Assembly (NCBI RefSeq): GCF_900112335.1
Contig: NZ_FOLG01000003.1
Span: 62,001-126,000 of the forward strand
Length of the DNA: 64,000 nucleotides
Origin: Tropicimonas isoalkanivorans
GTDB taxonomy: Bacteria > Pseudomonadota > Alphaproteobacteria > Rhodobacterales > Rhodobacteraceae
Direction of reading: 5' to 3'
Part shown: piece by piece, positions 8,723 through 17,423 of the stretch
Layout of the letters: each line of letters starts with the position of its first letter
Numbering within the stretch: position 1 is the stretch's first letter
Notes under the pieces: model-generated
Database searches by the model: none
What the model was told of the DNA's origin: nothing
The model's input: only the letters and a program-made list of their open reading frames with translations
Made by a program: the position numbers and the translations under genes

Positions 8723-10128
8723 CACATGACCTCCGTGTTGTAGAACTCGCCGAAAAGCTCCTCGTCGGACGGCCGGTCCATCGGGATCGGCCGCGCCACC
8801 CAGGTGATGTTCATGTAGTGCTTGAGCGAGACGTTCTCGTTGGTGATGTTGCCGCCCCAGATCCCGCAGCCGAGCGAGGACGTCATCGGCATGCCGTTCT
8901 CGAAGCTGCCGGCGTTGGCCTTGGATTGCGGCTGGCGCACCATGATGCGGGAAACCGGCGCGTTCTGGGCGTGACGGAGGATGCGCTCCTCGTCGAAGGA
9001 ATAGATGCCGCAGGAGTGGCCCTTGCCGCCGACGTCGAATATTTCGCGAACCATGCGCAACGCGTCGTCAAAATCCTTCGCACGGTAGAGCGCCATGACC
9101 ACGGACAGTTTCTCGGAGGAAAACTTGTGCTCCTTCCCGATGCCGTCCTGTTCGACCATAATGAACTTCCGGTCCTCCGGCAGATCGAACCCGGCGATCC
9201 CCGCGATCGTCTGCGCAGAGACGGCCACGGTGTTGATCGTCCGGCGCCCCTCGTCGTCCCACAGCGCCTTCTCCAACAGCGCCTTTTCCTCGGCGTTGCA
9301 AAGATAGCCACCCTCGGCGATCAGGGCGTCCTTCATCTGGTTGTAGACCTGATCGACGATGATGAGGTTGCCGTCGGCGGAGCAGCCGGAGCCGAAGTCC
9401 GACATCTTGGAGATGCGGGAGTTCATCGCCGCTTCGGCAATGTCGGCGGTCTCGTCGATCACCATGGTGGAGTTGCCCGCGCCCACGCCGTAGGCCGGTT
9501 TGCCCGACGAATAGGCCGCCTGCACCATCGGCTTGCCACCGGTGGCGAGCGTCAGGTCGCACTGGCTCATCAGGTAGTTCGTCATCGGAATCGAGGGCTT
9601 CTCGACGCACTGAAAGATATCCTCCGGCGCCCCAAGCTTCTTCAGCGTCTCGCGCATGACGCGAACCATCTCGAACGTCGTGGCCTTCGCCCGCGGGTGG
9701 GGCGAGAAGATGACCGCGTCCTTGCACTTGATGGCATAGATGCCGGTGACCGGGGGGGTCAGTTCCGGGTTCGTCGTGGGGATGAGGGAGGCAATCACGC
9801 CGGCGGGCTTGGCGATCTTGGTCAGGCCCTTCTCCGGGTCCTCCTCGATCACGCCAACGGATTTCTGGCGCAGGGCGTCGCGTAGGACACCGAGGATCTT
9901 GAACCGTTTGCCGGCCCGCCCCGCCCGGTCGCCAATGCCGCTCTCGTCCACACCCATCTGGGCGATGCGGACGAACGTCGTCTCGTTGCCGCAGTTCCAG
10001 CCGAGCGCCTGGGCCAGCCGGTCCACCTGCGCCTGGTCGTAGTCCTTGATCTGCTCCATCGCCTGCCGGGCGCGGGCAAGCATTGCGTCGACGGTGTCGA
10101 TCTCTTCCTGTGTAATATCACGGGCCAT
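8722..10128 (-). CDS. CoA-acylating aldehyde dehydrogenase (SauS/EutE-like)
   Basis: The protein has 468 residues, which fits the acylating aldehyde dehydrogenase family that makes acyl-CoA from aldehyde, CoA and NAD(P). The cofactor-binding region (IPTTNPELTPPVTGIYAIKC, about 117-135) and the catalytic Cys249 in SDFGSGCS are clear. The long N-terminal extension and WGGNITNENVS segment resemble sulfoacetaldehyde dehydrogenases of the SauS type, but the substrate cannot be fixed from sequence. The start at 10128 follows CAGGAGGAAACC; the longer open frame upstream has no such signal. It is translationally coupled to the ThDP gene downstream. Confidence 0.85.
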   Translation of the reverse strand: MARDITQEEIDTVDAMLARARQAMEQIKDYDQAQVDRLAQALGWNCGNETTFVRIAQMGVDESGIGDRAGRAGKRFKILGVLRDALRQKSVGVIEEDPEKGLTKIAKPAGVIASLIPTTNPELTPPVTGIYAIKCKDAVIFSPHPRAKATTFEMVRVMRETLKKLGAPEDIFQCVEKPSIPMTNYLMSQCDLTLATGGKPMVQAAYSSGKPAYGVGAGNSTMVIDETADIAEAAMNSRISKMSDFGSGCSADGNLIIVDQVYNQMKDALIAEGGYLCNAEEKALLEKALWDDEGRRTINTVAVSAQTIAGIAGFDLPEDRKFIMVEQDGIGKEHKFSSEKLSVVMALYRAKDFDDALRMVREIFDVGGKGHSCGIYSFDEERILRHAQNAPVSRIMVRQPQSKANAGSFENGMPMTSSLGCGIWGGNITNENVSLKHYMNITWVARPIPMDRPSDEELFGEFYNTEVM

Positions 10129-10159
10129 GTGGTTTCCTCCTGATTCTATGAGCCCGGCA

Positions 10160-10996
10160 TCAAGCCGGGTGCACCTTGCGCCGCTGGCCACCGTCAAAGA
10201 CGGCGCGGGCTGCTTCGATGCAGTTTCGAGCGTGTTGTTCGGGGCCGAACTCCGCCATCCGGGCGGCGTGCGGCAGTTCGATGGAGAGCGGCAGGTTCGG
10301 GAACATGTAGTTGACCGACGAGAAATCGATCGCCCCCTCACCGGGATAAAGCCGGGCATCGCGTGCGATACGGATCATCTCGTCCTTAGTGAAGGCGAGG
10401 TCCTCCGCGTCGCAGATGTGCAGGAAGTTGATCCACTCCGCAGGCACCCGCTCCAGCGCCATTAGCGGAGCCTTGTTGAAGTGCATGTAAAGCGTGTCCA
10501 CCAGCACGCCCTGGTTGCGCCGCCCGGTGCGTTCGAGGATGTCCAGCACTTCCTCCAACGTCGTAAGGCGCGAGAAGGCGGGGAATTCGAGGTTCACCGT
10601 CAGGCCGAATGGCTCCGCCAGATCACAGATCTCGGCGAATGTCTCGACGATGTAGTTGCGGTCATTCCGCACGTCCGTCCAGGCCGAGGAAATCACGTGC
10701 CGCGCGCCAAGTTCTGCTCCGGCCTCGAAAGCGGGCAGGAAATCGCGCGGCTGGATGCTCCGCAGGATGCGCATCAGTTCGATGTCGAAACACTTCACGC
10801 CAGTGTCGGCCAGCGCCTGCTTCGACTCGCGGATCACCTGCGGCGAGGTCGGATCGATGTCAGGCTCTCCGGCGACACCGAGATGGAACAGCCGGTAACT
10901 GACGTACTCGTAGCCGGCGCGGGCCGCGATGTAGGTCTGCTCCGGGGGCGTGACGCCCGGCACGGTCAGGTAGGCGAGGGAATATTTGTGACTCAT
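10160..10996 (-). CDS. Sugar phosphate isomerase/epimerase-like TIM barrel protein
   Basis: This is a 278-residue AP-endonuclease-2-type TIM barrel of the IolE/hydroxypyruvate-isomerase kind. The metal-site motifs are NLEFPAF, LVDTLYMHF, FLHICDA and SIELPH, in the usual order along the barrel, so the fold is probably catalytically competent. The start ATG overlaps the stop of the lyase gene (ATGA at 10993-10996) and has GGAGGAAACC before it, so it is translated in the same operon. It could epimerise, isomerise or dehydrate a polyhydroxy compound upstream of the ThDP, aldehyde dehydrogenase and lyase steps. The specific substrate is unknown. Confidence 0.8.
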   Translation of the reverse strand: MSHKYSLAYLTVPGVTPPEQTYIAARAGYEYVSYRLFHLGVAGEPDIDPTSPQVIRESKQALADTGVKCFDIELMRILRSIQPRDFLPAFEAGAELGARHVISSAWTDVRNDRNYIVETFAEICDLAEPFGLTVNLEFPAFSRLTTLEEVLDILERTGRRNQGVLVDTLYMHFNKAPLMALERVPAEWINFLHICDAEDLAFTKDEMIRIARDARLYPGEGAIDFSSVNYMFPNLPLSIELPHAARMAEFGPEQHARNCIEAARAVFDGGQRRKVHPA

Positions 10997-11934
10997 ACGG
11001 TTTCCTCCGTCTCGCGGCGGTCGTGCTCCCACGGCGGCGGTGGCACGTGGCTGATGCGCGCGGGAAGGGTCCGCCCGAGGAGACGTTCGGCCTCCGCAAC
11101 GGGGGCGGTGAGCGCCTGCCAGTCGATTCCGGTCTCCAGCCCCATCTGCGCGCAGGCGAAGGCAGCGTCCTCGGTTGCGATATTGCCGGTTGCCTTCGGC
11201 ACGAAGGGACAGCCGCCCAGCCCACCGAGCGCGGCGTCGAAAATGCGGACCCCGGCCTGCAACCCCGCGACCATGTTGGCGAGCCCCAGCCCGCGCGTGT
11301 CGTGCAGGTGCAGGGACAAGCGTACCCCCTCCCCGACCTCGGCCCTCAGCCGCGAGCAGAGGGCGTAGACCTGCCGCGGATTGGCGAGGCCAGCGGTGTC
11401 GGCGATGTTGATCTCGCCCACTCCAAGTTGAGCGAATTCGCGAGCAATTTCCGCCACGCGATCCGGGTCGATCCTGCCCTCAAAGCCGCAGCCAAGCGCG
11501 GACTGGATGCCGGCGCGCACGGCGATCCCTTCCCCGAGAGCCTTCTCAATCGCCGGAACGATGGCCGCGCGGGCCTCGTCAACACTGCGATTGGTGTTCT
11601 TGCGGGAATGCGTCTCCGACGCGGAGACGGAAATGGACAGGTGCCTCACCCCCACCGCCAAGGCCCGCTCCAGGCCAGCCTTGTTGAGCACGAGCGCCGA
11701 ATAGACCACGCCCGCCTTGGGATCGATGCGGGAGAAAAGCTCGTCGGTGTCGGCCATCTGCGGCACCCACTTTGGATGCACGAAGGACCCCAACTGTATG
11801 CGACGCACGCCGGCCGATTCAAGGGCGGCCACGAACCCGAGCTTTTCGTCCAGGGAAAACAGGCGTTTCTCGTTCTGAAGTCCGTCCCGCAGGAACTCGT
11901 CCTCGATCAGTACGTCCCCTTCGAAGTCGTACAT
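10993..11934 (-). CDS. Hydroxymethylglutaryl-CoA lyase-like DRE-TIM enzyme
   Basis: The 313-residue protein belongs to the HMG-CoA lyase branch of the DRE-TIM metallolyases, which split 3-hydroxy-3-alkylglutaryl-CoA type esters into acetyl-CoA and an oxo acid. Key residues are visible: R16-D17 in FLRDGLQNE, metal ligands H209/H211 in LHLHD, and the catalytic-loop Cys242 in GLGGCPF followed by ATGNIATED. It is the first gene of the leftward operon, with a strong GGGGAGGG ribosome-binding site, and diverges from the LysR gene. No leucine-degradation genes are nearby, so the true substrate may be another branched 3-hydroxyacyl-CoA. Confidence 0.88.
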   Translation of the reverse strand: MYDFEGDVLIEDEFLRDGLQNEKRLFSLDEKLGFVAALESAGVRRIQLGSFVHPKWVPQMADTDELFSRIDPKAGVVYSALVLNKAGLERALAVGVRHLSISVSASETHSRKNTNRSVDEARAAIVPAIEKALGEGIAVRAGIQSALGCGFEGRIDPDRVAEIAREFAQLGVGEINIADTAGLANPRQVYALCSRLRAEVGEGVRLSLHLHDTRGLGLANMVAGLQAGVRIFDAALGGLGGCPFVPKATGNIATEDAAFACAQMGLETGIDWQALTAPVAEAERLLGRTLPARISHVPPPPWEHDRRETEETV

Positions 11935-12063
11935 CGCCCTCCCCTTCTCGTGCTCCGGCCCAAATGGTCCGGTCCGAACAGTATACGCATTGAGAAGAAT
12001 ATCACGAATACCGGCTTTTGCAGTTCGGCAAACATGATGTTAACTTCCGTCAAGGAAAACCCC
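11935..12063. promoter_or_regulatory. Divergent promoter region between lyase operon and LysR gene
   Basis: The 129-base gap lies between the divergent HMG-CoA-lyase-like and LysR starts. It is lower in GC than the flanking genes (GTATACGCATTGAGAAGAATATCACG around 11980-12006) and carries a short GGTCCGGTCC direct repeat. This arrangement is typical of LysR control of a divergent operon. I could not fix a single convincing binding site. Confidence 0.45.
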
Positions 12064-12975
12064 ATGCTGACACTGAGACAAATCGAAGTGATCCGCGCGA
12101 TCACGATGGCCGGAACGGTGAAGGGGGCCGCCGAGCTTCTCGGCGTCTCGGCGCCCGGAATCAGCCGGCTTATGAAACACACCGAAGCCCAGCTTGGCAT
12201 TCGCCTGTTTTCGCGGACCCACGGCCGCTATGCCCCGACCGACGAGGCGCGGGACATCTTCGCGCAGGTCTCGGCGGTGTTTCAGTCGGTAGAAAACTTG
12301 CAGACGTCCATCGAGGCCCTGAAATCCGGCGGCGGGCGGGTGGCCGCCTTCGCAGCCGTTCCCTCCATCGCGCACCACGTCTTCCCGGCGGCCGTGACCC
12401 GCCTGCGGCGCCGCTTCCCCGATCTGCGGCTGAGCCTGAATACGATCAAGATCGAGGAGGCGATTGACTACCTTTTGCTGCGCAGGGGGGAAGTGGCTGC
12501 GCTCAGCTACAAGCTCGATCACCCGGGCCTGCTCATGCAACCGCTCTACAGCGGACGCCTGATGGCCATCTTTCCCGCAGGCCATCGGTTCGCGGAGAAG
12601 GAGATGGTGTCCCTGCAATCCCTTGTCTCGGAACGGCTCATCGGTGTCGGGCGCGACGACCCTTACGGGCGCATACTCCACGAGCCGTTCCGGCAGAATG
12701 GCCTCGACGTGGATTATGCGATCATGGCCCGCACCGGCGAGATGATCTCCGCACTCGTCGGGCAGGGAATGGGCGTGGCGGTCATGGACGAGCTGTCGCT
12801 TGCCGGTCCGGCCCGTCAGCCGGGGATAGAGGTGCGGCCGATTGCCGAGCCGACGGTCTTCCGCACCTATGCCGCGCTAAAGGCGGACGAGCCGCGCTCG
12901 ATCTTCGCTGAAGCCATGATCGAAATGCTCCGGGCCGAGATGAACCTGGTCGCGGCGACGCGAAGCAGCGGATGA
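12064..12975 (+). CDS. LysR-family transcriptional regulator
   Basis: The 303-residue protein has the LysR winged helix-turn-helix at residues 1-60 (LTLRQIEVIRAI start, GAAELLGVSAPGISRLM recognition helix) and a C-terminal periplasmic-binding-like effector domain. The ATG at 12064 has AAGGA seven bases upstream; ATGs at 12034/12037 are possible but lack such a site. It is divergent from the lyase/TIM/aldehyde dehydrogenase/ThDP/dehydratase operon and very likely regulates it in response to a pathway intermediate. The long open frame upstream of 12064 is antisense to the lyase gene and not part of this protein. Confidence 0.9.
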   Translation: MLTLRQIEVIRAITMAGTVKGAAELLGVSAPGISRLMKHTEAQLGIRLFSRTHGRYAPTDEARDIFAQVSAVFQSVENLQTSIEALKSGGGRVAAFAAVPSIAHHVFPAAVTRLRRRFPDLRLSLNTIKIEEAIDYLLLRRGEVAALSYKLDHPGLLMQPLYSGRLMAIFPAGHRFAEKEMVSLQSLVSERLIGVGRDDPYGRILHEPFRQNGLDVDYAIMARTGEMISALVGQGMGVAVMDELSLAGPARQPGIEVRPIAEPTVFRTYAALKADEPRSIFAEAMIEMLRAEMNLVAATRSSG

Positions 12976-13011
12976 CGTCTGGCGCGGCTCAAGGGGCGGA
13001 ACCCGTCCCGA

Positions 13012-14070
13012 TCAGACACCGTCCCTGGACACGTCGTCTAAATCAACGCTGCTACCCGTCGCGGCGGATAGCTTGACCGCCTCGATCACCTTCAACGCCG
13101 ATAGTCCGTCCGCACCGCTGACGATGGGAGCCTCCTCCCCGCGGATCACCGCCCCGAAATGCGCGGCCTGAAGGACCAGCGGGTCCTCGAAGCTGAAGAT
13201 CGGCTTGGTGAATCCTATGGGTCCCCACCACCCCCGGTCGTCCGTGTGGTGCCAGACGGCCAGGTTGGGCAAAGCCAGCGAGCCGCGCGTGCCGCCGATC
13301 CAGTAGCAGTTCTCGGCCGTGGCCGGATAATGGGCGTTCTCCCGTGCGGTCAACTCCCAACTCCAAGGGGCGGCGGCCGCATCCGAAACGTTGACCGTTC
13401 CCAACAGCCCGCTTGCGAAACGGAGCAGAACCACCGCCGTCTCTTCCACCTCGTTGCCGCGAACGGCGTTCGACTCCATTGCGTGAACGCGCGCAACGGG
13501 GCCGCAAAGCGCCTGCAAGAGGTCGATGTCGTGGATCAGATTGAGATAGACCGGCCCTGCCCCCTTCTTCCGCCGCCACTCGGCGTCGAAGTAGTCGTCG
13601 GGCTTCAGGAACCACGTCTGCGCCTGCACCGTGGAAAGCGCGCCCAGTTCGCCGCTCCTGACAATTTCCAGAGCTTTCCGGATGAGGGGATTGTGCCGCC
13701 GGTGGTGCCCGGTCAGCACCGCAACGCCTGCCTCGCCCGCTCTGGCGAGAAGACGCTCGCCCGCGGCCACGTCGTCCGTCAGTGGTTTTTCCACCAGCAC
13801 GGGCAGGCCCGCGTCGATGCAGGTGCCGGCAACCTGTTCGTGGAGCTGGTTGGGAACGGCAACGATGACACCGTCCGCCCCTCCCTCCGAAAGCAGCTCG
13901 TCGAGCGAGGCATACCCTTTGGCCCCCAGAGCCTCCGCATGCGCCCGGACCTCTGGGTTGGGTTCCATGACTCCGGCCAACTCGACACCGTCGGCCTTTA
14001 GGATCGCCTCCACGTGGCGCAGCCCGATCAGACCGGTGCCTGCCACCGCCAAACGTGTGGGATGTGCCAT
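13012..14070 (-). CDS. Gfo/Idh/MocA-family NAD(P)-dependent oxidoreductase
   Basis: The 352-residue protein starts with a Rossmann fold (VAGTGLIGLRHVEAI, about 8-22), has the EKPLTDD motif (about 95) that holds the nicotinamide-binding Lys, and the HHRRHNP and IHDIDLL segments typical of Gfo/Idh/MocA enzymes such as inositol 2-dehydrogenase and MocA. It would oxidise a hydroxyl of a sugar or cyclitol. The start at 14070 follows GGGAGG. It stands between the LysR gene and two GntR regulators in an island with inositol-type transport and IolI-like genes, which supports a cyclitol substrate without proving it. Confidence 0.85.
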   Translation of the reverse strand: MAHPTRLAVAGTGLIGLRHVEAILKADGVELAGVMEPNPEVRAHAEALGAKGYASLDELLSEGGADGVIVAVPNQLHEQVAGTCIDAGLPVLVEKPLTDDVAAGERLLARAGEAGVAVLTGHHRRHNPLIRKALEIVRSGELGALSTVQAQTWFLKPDDYFDAEWRRKKGAGPVYLNLIHDIDLLQALCGPVARVHAMESNAVRGNEVEETAVVLLRFASGLLGTVNVSDAAAAPWSWELTARENAHYPATAENCYWIGGTRGSLALPNLAVWHHTDDRGWWGPIGFTKPIFSFEDPLVLQAAHFGAVIRGEEAPIVSGADGLSALKVIEAVKLSAATGSSVDLDDVSRDGV

Positions 14071-14163
14071 GATCAGCCTCCCGCCGGCAAAAGCACGATT
14101 ACCTCGATGCACACAAAACCCATGGTCTTCTCCCTCGTCTTTCGCAGTCACCAGTGACGCCCG

Positions 14164-14811
14164 TCACGTCGCCATCTGGCGACTCAAGCGGGCTCCGATC
14201 CTCTCGATGTGCCGCCGCAGGAGCGCCGGCGCCAGTTCCGCATCGCGCGCCACCGCCGCATTGGCGACGTCGGCAAGTTCCTCGTTTTCGGCAGGCGGCG
14301 GATGATCGTCCAGTATTCGGGCATAGCGCCGATGCAGGTCGCCAAGACGGGCGCAGGTTTCCTGCAGCATTGCCATCCCGCAACCGTCCACAAGTGCGGC
14401 TTGGAGCCGGTTGCGGGCCGTGGATGCGTCCGCAGGCTCAGCGCGCGTCAAACGGTGCAAGTCCGCCATCACGTTGCTTTCCCAGTTCAGATCCGCCCCG
14501 GCAATGGCATGGCTGAGGGCGAGTGCTGAAAGGTCCGCCCTGAGCCGCGTGACCTCCGCGAGATTCTCCTGCGAGATCGGCGCGATCCGGTAGCCGCGCT
14601 GATCCTCGAATACCACCAGCCAATCCGCCACCAGCCGCGAAATCGCCTCCCGCATGGGCGATAGCGAGACGCCGTACTCTTTACGCAGCGCGTCGAGATT
14701 GACCCGCGCACCCGGCTCGAGCGCCCCGTCGAGAATGGACTGCTTGAGCGCGAGGGAGACGTTGCTGGCGCGGGTCAGCTTGGGCCGCGATGGGGAAGGG
14801 TCTGCCGTCAT
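14164..14811 (-). CDS. GntR-family regulator with a degenerate FCD domain
   Basis: The protein has 215 residues. The N-terminal winged helix (about 15-80; GARVNLDALRKEYGVSLSPMREAISRL) is clearly of the GntR/FadR group, followed by an all-helical FCD-like ligand domain. The usual FH metal-site motif in the middle of FCD domains is not present (NRLQAALV stands there), although a late RRHIER remains. It may therefore bind ligand differently or have lost metal binding. It diverges from the second GntR gene across a 133-base gap. Confidence 0.85.
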   Translation of the reverse strand: MTADPSPSRPKLTRASNVSLALKQSILDGALEPGARVNLDALRKEYGVSLSPMREAISRLVADWLVVFEDQRGYRIAPISQENLAEVTRLRADLSALALSHAIAGADLNWESNVMADLHRLTRAEPADASTARNRLQAALVDGCGMAMLQETCARLGDLHRRYARILDDHPPPAENEELADVANAAVARDAELAPALLRRHIERIGARLSRQMAT

Positions 14812-14854
14812 GCGGAGCTTTCAGACATGGTCGATCGCAGGAAAGCTGGCATAG

Positions 14855-14863
14855 TAATCGATT
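14855..14863. promoter_or_regulatory. Candidate GntR operator half (TAATCGATT) in divergent GntR promoter
   Basis: The sequence TAATCGATT, with palindromic core AATCGATT, lies in the gap between the two divergent GntR genes. The same nine bases recur at 15641-15649 before the TRAP operon. Confidence 0.4.
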
Positions 14864-14944
14864 TTCCTCAAGCGATCTGTCGCATTCCCTTGTGATACAC
14901 GTTGCCTTGGGCCAACCTGCACCCGCAACTCAGTTTTGAAGCCC

Positions 14945-15601
14945 ATGGAAGAAAAACGAATAAGGCGGCAGTCCCTCTACGATGTGATCCGAAGCGATAT
15001 CGTCTTCGGCCGACTGAAGCCGGGAGAGAAACTTAAGGCCACGGACCTTCGTGCCCGGTACGACGCCTCCGTCTCCACGGTGCGGGAGGTGCTCAACCGA
15101 TTGGCGTCCGAAGGTTTTGTTTTCGCGCGCGAGCAGTACGGATTTTCCGTCGCGCCAATGTCCGAAAGCGGCTTGCGGGAGTTGGCCGATCTGCGAATCC
15201 TGTTGGAAAATCATGCTCTCGAGCAGTCCATAATCACCGGCGGGACCGAATGGGAGGCCGGTGTCATCGCCGCTCATCATCGGTTGCAACGCATGGAACA
15301 ACGCCGCGCCTCCGGCGACCAGAGCGTGGTGGAAATCTGGAAACGCTACGACTGGGAATTTCACCAGTCCCTCATCAGCGCCTGCGGCTCGGAAGAACTG
15401 ATGGCCCTGCATGGCACCGTGTTCGACAAATACCTGCGGTACCAGATGCTCTATCTCAGCTACCGCGGGGAGGTGGCTGAGCGCGAGCACCGCGAACTAT
15501 TGGAGGCCGCGTTGGTGAAAGATACGCAGAAGGCTCGGCAAATTCTAACACGTCATATCACCAGTGGCGTCGAGCACGCATTGTCGGCCATTCGCAAGTA
15601 A
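14945..15601 (+). CDS. GntR-family regulator (FadR/FCD subfamily)
   Basis: This 218-residue regulator has a GntR winged helix (about 5-75; LKPGEKLKATDLRARYDASVS region) and an FCD domain with the expected D-FH motif (YDWEFHQSL, about 138-146) and late histidines (REHRELL, TRHITSGVEHA). The ATG at 14945 is used; a TTG nine bases upstream is an alternative. It lies immediately upstream of the TRAP transporter operon and probably controls it. A TAATCGATT element occurs both upstream of this gene and in front of the TRAP operon. Confidence 0.88.
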   Translation: MEEKRIRRQSLYDVIRSDIVFGRLKPGEKLKATDLRARYDASVSTVREVLNRLASEGFVFAREQYGFSVAPMSESGLRELADLRILLENHALEQSIITGGTEWEAGVIAAHHRLQRMEQRRASGDQSVVEIWKRYDWEFHQSLISACGSEELMALHGTVFDKYLRYQMLYLSYRGEVAEREHRELLEAALVKDTQKARQILTRHITSGVEHALSAIRK

Positions 15602-15640
15602 GACGTGCGGAGAACGACATCAAACCGATGATATGAAAAA

Positions 15641-15650
15641 TAATCGATTA
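15641..15650. promoter_or_regulatory. Perfect palindrome TAATCGATTA upstream of the TRAP operon
   Basis: A perfect 10-base palindrome sits about 130 bases before the TRAP binding-protein start, in an AT-rich stretch (15630-15680) that probably holds the promoter. It shares its first nine bases with 14855-14863. It is a candidate operator for the adjacent GntR regulator. Confidence 0.45.
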
Positions 15651-15783
15651 AAATTCGCCTAGTCGGCCATTGTAAAAAAGTGCACGCTCGGCGCAGTAAT
15701 CTGTTGATATTTGGCGTCGCAATGGGAAGGATGTGTAACCACGTCCCCGAACGAGGGGGCGAAGCGTACAGGGAGGAGAGTCC

Positions 15784-16794
15784 ATGACATTCAAATTTGC
15801 CCGCCGAGGATTCCTGGCAACCGTCGCGGCCGTCGCGGTCGTGGCCTCGACCGGAACCGGCGCTTTCGCCCAGGACAAGGTCAAGCTGCGCCTGTCGGCC
15901 GTTCAGTCGGAAAGCGACCAGAGATCCATTGCGATGCTGGAGAAGTTCGGCCCGATGGTGTCCGAATTCGCTGATTTCGAACCGCACTGGAACGGCACAC
16001 TCTTTGGCCAGGGTGCCGAATTGGAAGCGATCGCATCGGGCGATCTGGAAATGTCCATCACTTCCGCTCAGGAGCTTGCGACGTTCTTCCCCGAGTTCTC
16101 GATCTTCACCGCAGGCTACGTCCACCAAGACGCCGCCCATCAGGTCGCGGTCTTCCATGATCCGTTGATGGATCCGTTCAAGAAGAAGGTCGAAGACGAA
16201 CTTGGCGTGAAGCTGCTCTCGGTCATGTATCTGGGTCGCCGCCAGGTCAACCTGCGCCAGCCGAAGGCCGAGTTGACCGTCATGACCCCCGATGATCTGG
16301 CCGGCGTGAACCTGCGCATGCCCGGCACGGACGCGTGGCAGTTCCTCGGCAAGGCGCTTGGCGCCAACCCGACACCGATGGCCTTCACCGAGGTCTACAC
16401 TGCGCTGTCCACCGGCTCCGTAGACGGACAGGACAACCCGTTGCCGACCGTGGTCGATGCGAAATTCTACGAAGTGACGAACCAAATCGTGCTGACGTCG
16501 CACCTCGTGGACCTGAACTACATCGCGCTTTCCTTGGAAGCCTGGAACAGCCTGACGCCGGAGCAACAGCAAACGGTCCAGGAAGCGGCCGATGCCGCAG
16601 CCGAGATGGCCCGCCAGAACCAGCTTCAGAAAGAAGAGGAACTCGTGAGCTTCCTCGAAGAGCAAGGTCTGGAGGTCTACGAACCCGACGTGGCCGCGTT
16701 CCGGGAACATGTGCAGAAAATGTACCTTGAGAGCGAATACGCCGAGACCTGGCCGGAAGGTGTTCTCGAGAAAATCAACGCGCTCGGCAACTGA
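15784..16794 (+). CDS. TRAP transporter substrate-binding protein (DctP family)
   Basis: This 336-residue periplasmic receptor has a cleavable N-terminus with a Tat-like ARRGFL motif and an Ala-rich core, cut near AFAQ. The family hallmark GVNLRMPG (about 173-180), whose Arg pairs with the carboxylate of the ligand, is followed by the conserved AFTEVYTALSTGSVDGQ. Ligands of this family are organic acids, so a quinate/shikimate-like or sugar acid is plausible here. A very strong GGGAGGAGAG precedes the ATG. It is the first gene of a four-gene rightward operon with the two membrane subunits and the AroE-like dehydrogenase. Confidence 0.92.
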   Translation: MTFKFARRGFLATVAAVAVVASTGTGAFAQDKVKLRLSAVQSESDQRSIAMLEKFGPMVSEFADFEPHWNGTLFGQGAELEAIASGDLEMSITSAQELATFFPEFSIFTAGYVHQDAAHQVAVFHDPLMDPFKKKVEDELGVKLLSVMYLGRRQVNLRQPKAELTVMTPDDLAGVNLRMPGTDAWQFLGKALGANPTPMAFTEVYTALSTGSVDGQDNPLPTVVDAKFYEVTNQIVLTSHLVDLNYIALSLEAWNSLTPEQQQTVQEAADAAAEMARQNQLQKEEELVSFLEEQGLEVYEPDVAAFREHVQKMYLESEYAETWPEGVLEKINALGN

Positions 16795-16826
16795 CGCCAC
16801 GCGCCGCGGCACGGGAGGGACGGGTC

Positions 16827-17423
16827 ATGGACTCCATCACCAAGTGGTTCTCCCGTGCGACCGAATTCGTGGCGGCCATGTTCATGGCCGCCATGTTCGC
16901 GACCTTCATCATTCAAATCGCCATCCGCTACACCGCCCGTCTGGACTGGGTGGCAGATGCAGTGCCCCTGCTCGATCCGAACCGCTACGGCTGGACGCTG
17001 GAGTTTTGCCTACTCATGTGGGTCTGGATCGTCTTCTGGGGCAATTCCTTCATCGTCCGGCAGCATGACCACGTGGTGTTCGACATCGTCTACACCGGCG
17101 TCTCGCCAAAGGTGCGGAAGTGGTTCGTCATCATTTCCGGCATCGCCGTCTGCGTGGGCCTCCTGGCGTCCGTCGAACCGACGTGGGGGAAATTCGCGAT
17201 CCTCCGCCTGAAACGGACCGCGACGCTCGATCAGATCTTCGGCCCGGATCTCAGGATGCGGGGCGTCTATTCCATCTACATTGCCTTTCTTGTGATCGTA
17301 GCCGTCCGGTACGGCTGGCGTGCCTTCTGGGCATTCCGGCACGGCGGCGACCCGGAGAAGCACCTTCTTGAACAGGTGGCCGATGACGCCACCCACACCC
17401 AGGAGCCCGGCGCGCCGAAATGA
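16827..17423 (+). CDS. TRAP transporter small membrane subunit (DctQ family)
   Basis: The 198-residue protein has four hydrophobic segments (about 12-34, 55-80, 95-115 and 145-165). It also has the DctQ-typical WVFWGNSFIVRQHDHVVFDIVY-like region between the second and third helices. It joins the large permease and the periplasmic receptor in sodium-driven uptake. The start follows GGGAGGG, 32 bases after the receptor gene, and the stop overlaps the next start in ATGA. Confidence 0.88.
   Translation: MDSITKWFSRATEFVAAMFMAAMFATFIIQIAIRYTARLDWVADAVPLLDPNRYGWTLEFCLLMWVWIVFWGNSFIVRQHDHVVFDIVYTGVSPKVRKWFVIISGIAVCVGLLASVEPTWGKFAILRLKRTATLDQIFGPDLRMRGVYSIYIAFLVIVAVRYGWRAFWAFRHGGDPEKHLLEQVADDATHTQEPGAPK

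Noticed and set aside
11023-12063. N-terminal extension of the LysR gene making a 650-residue protein
   Set aside because: The extension is antisense to the lyase gene and has no family character. The LysR helix-turn-helix starts at 12064 behind a ribosome-binding site.
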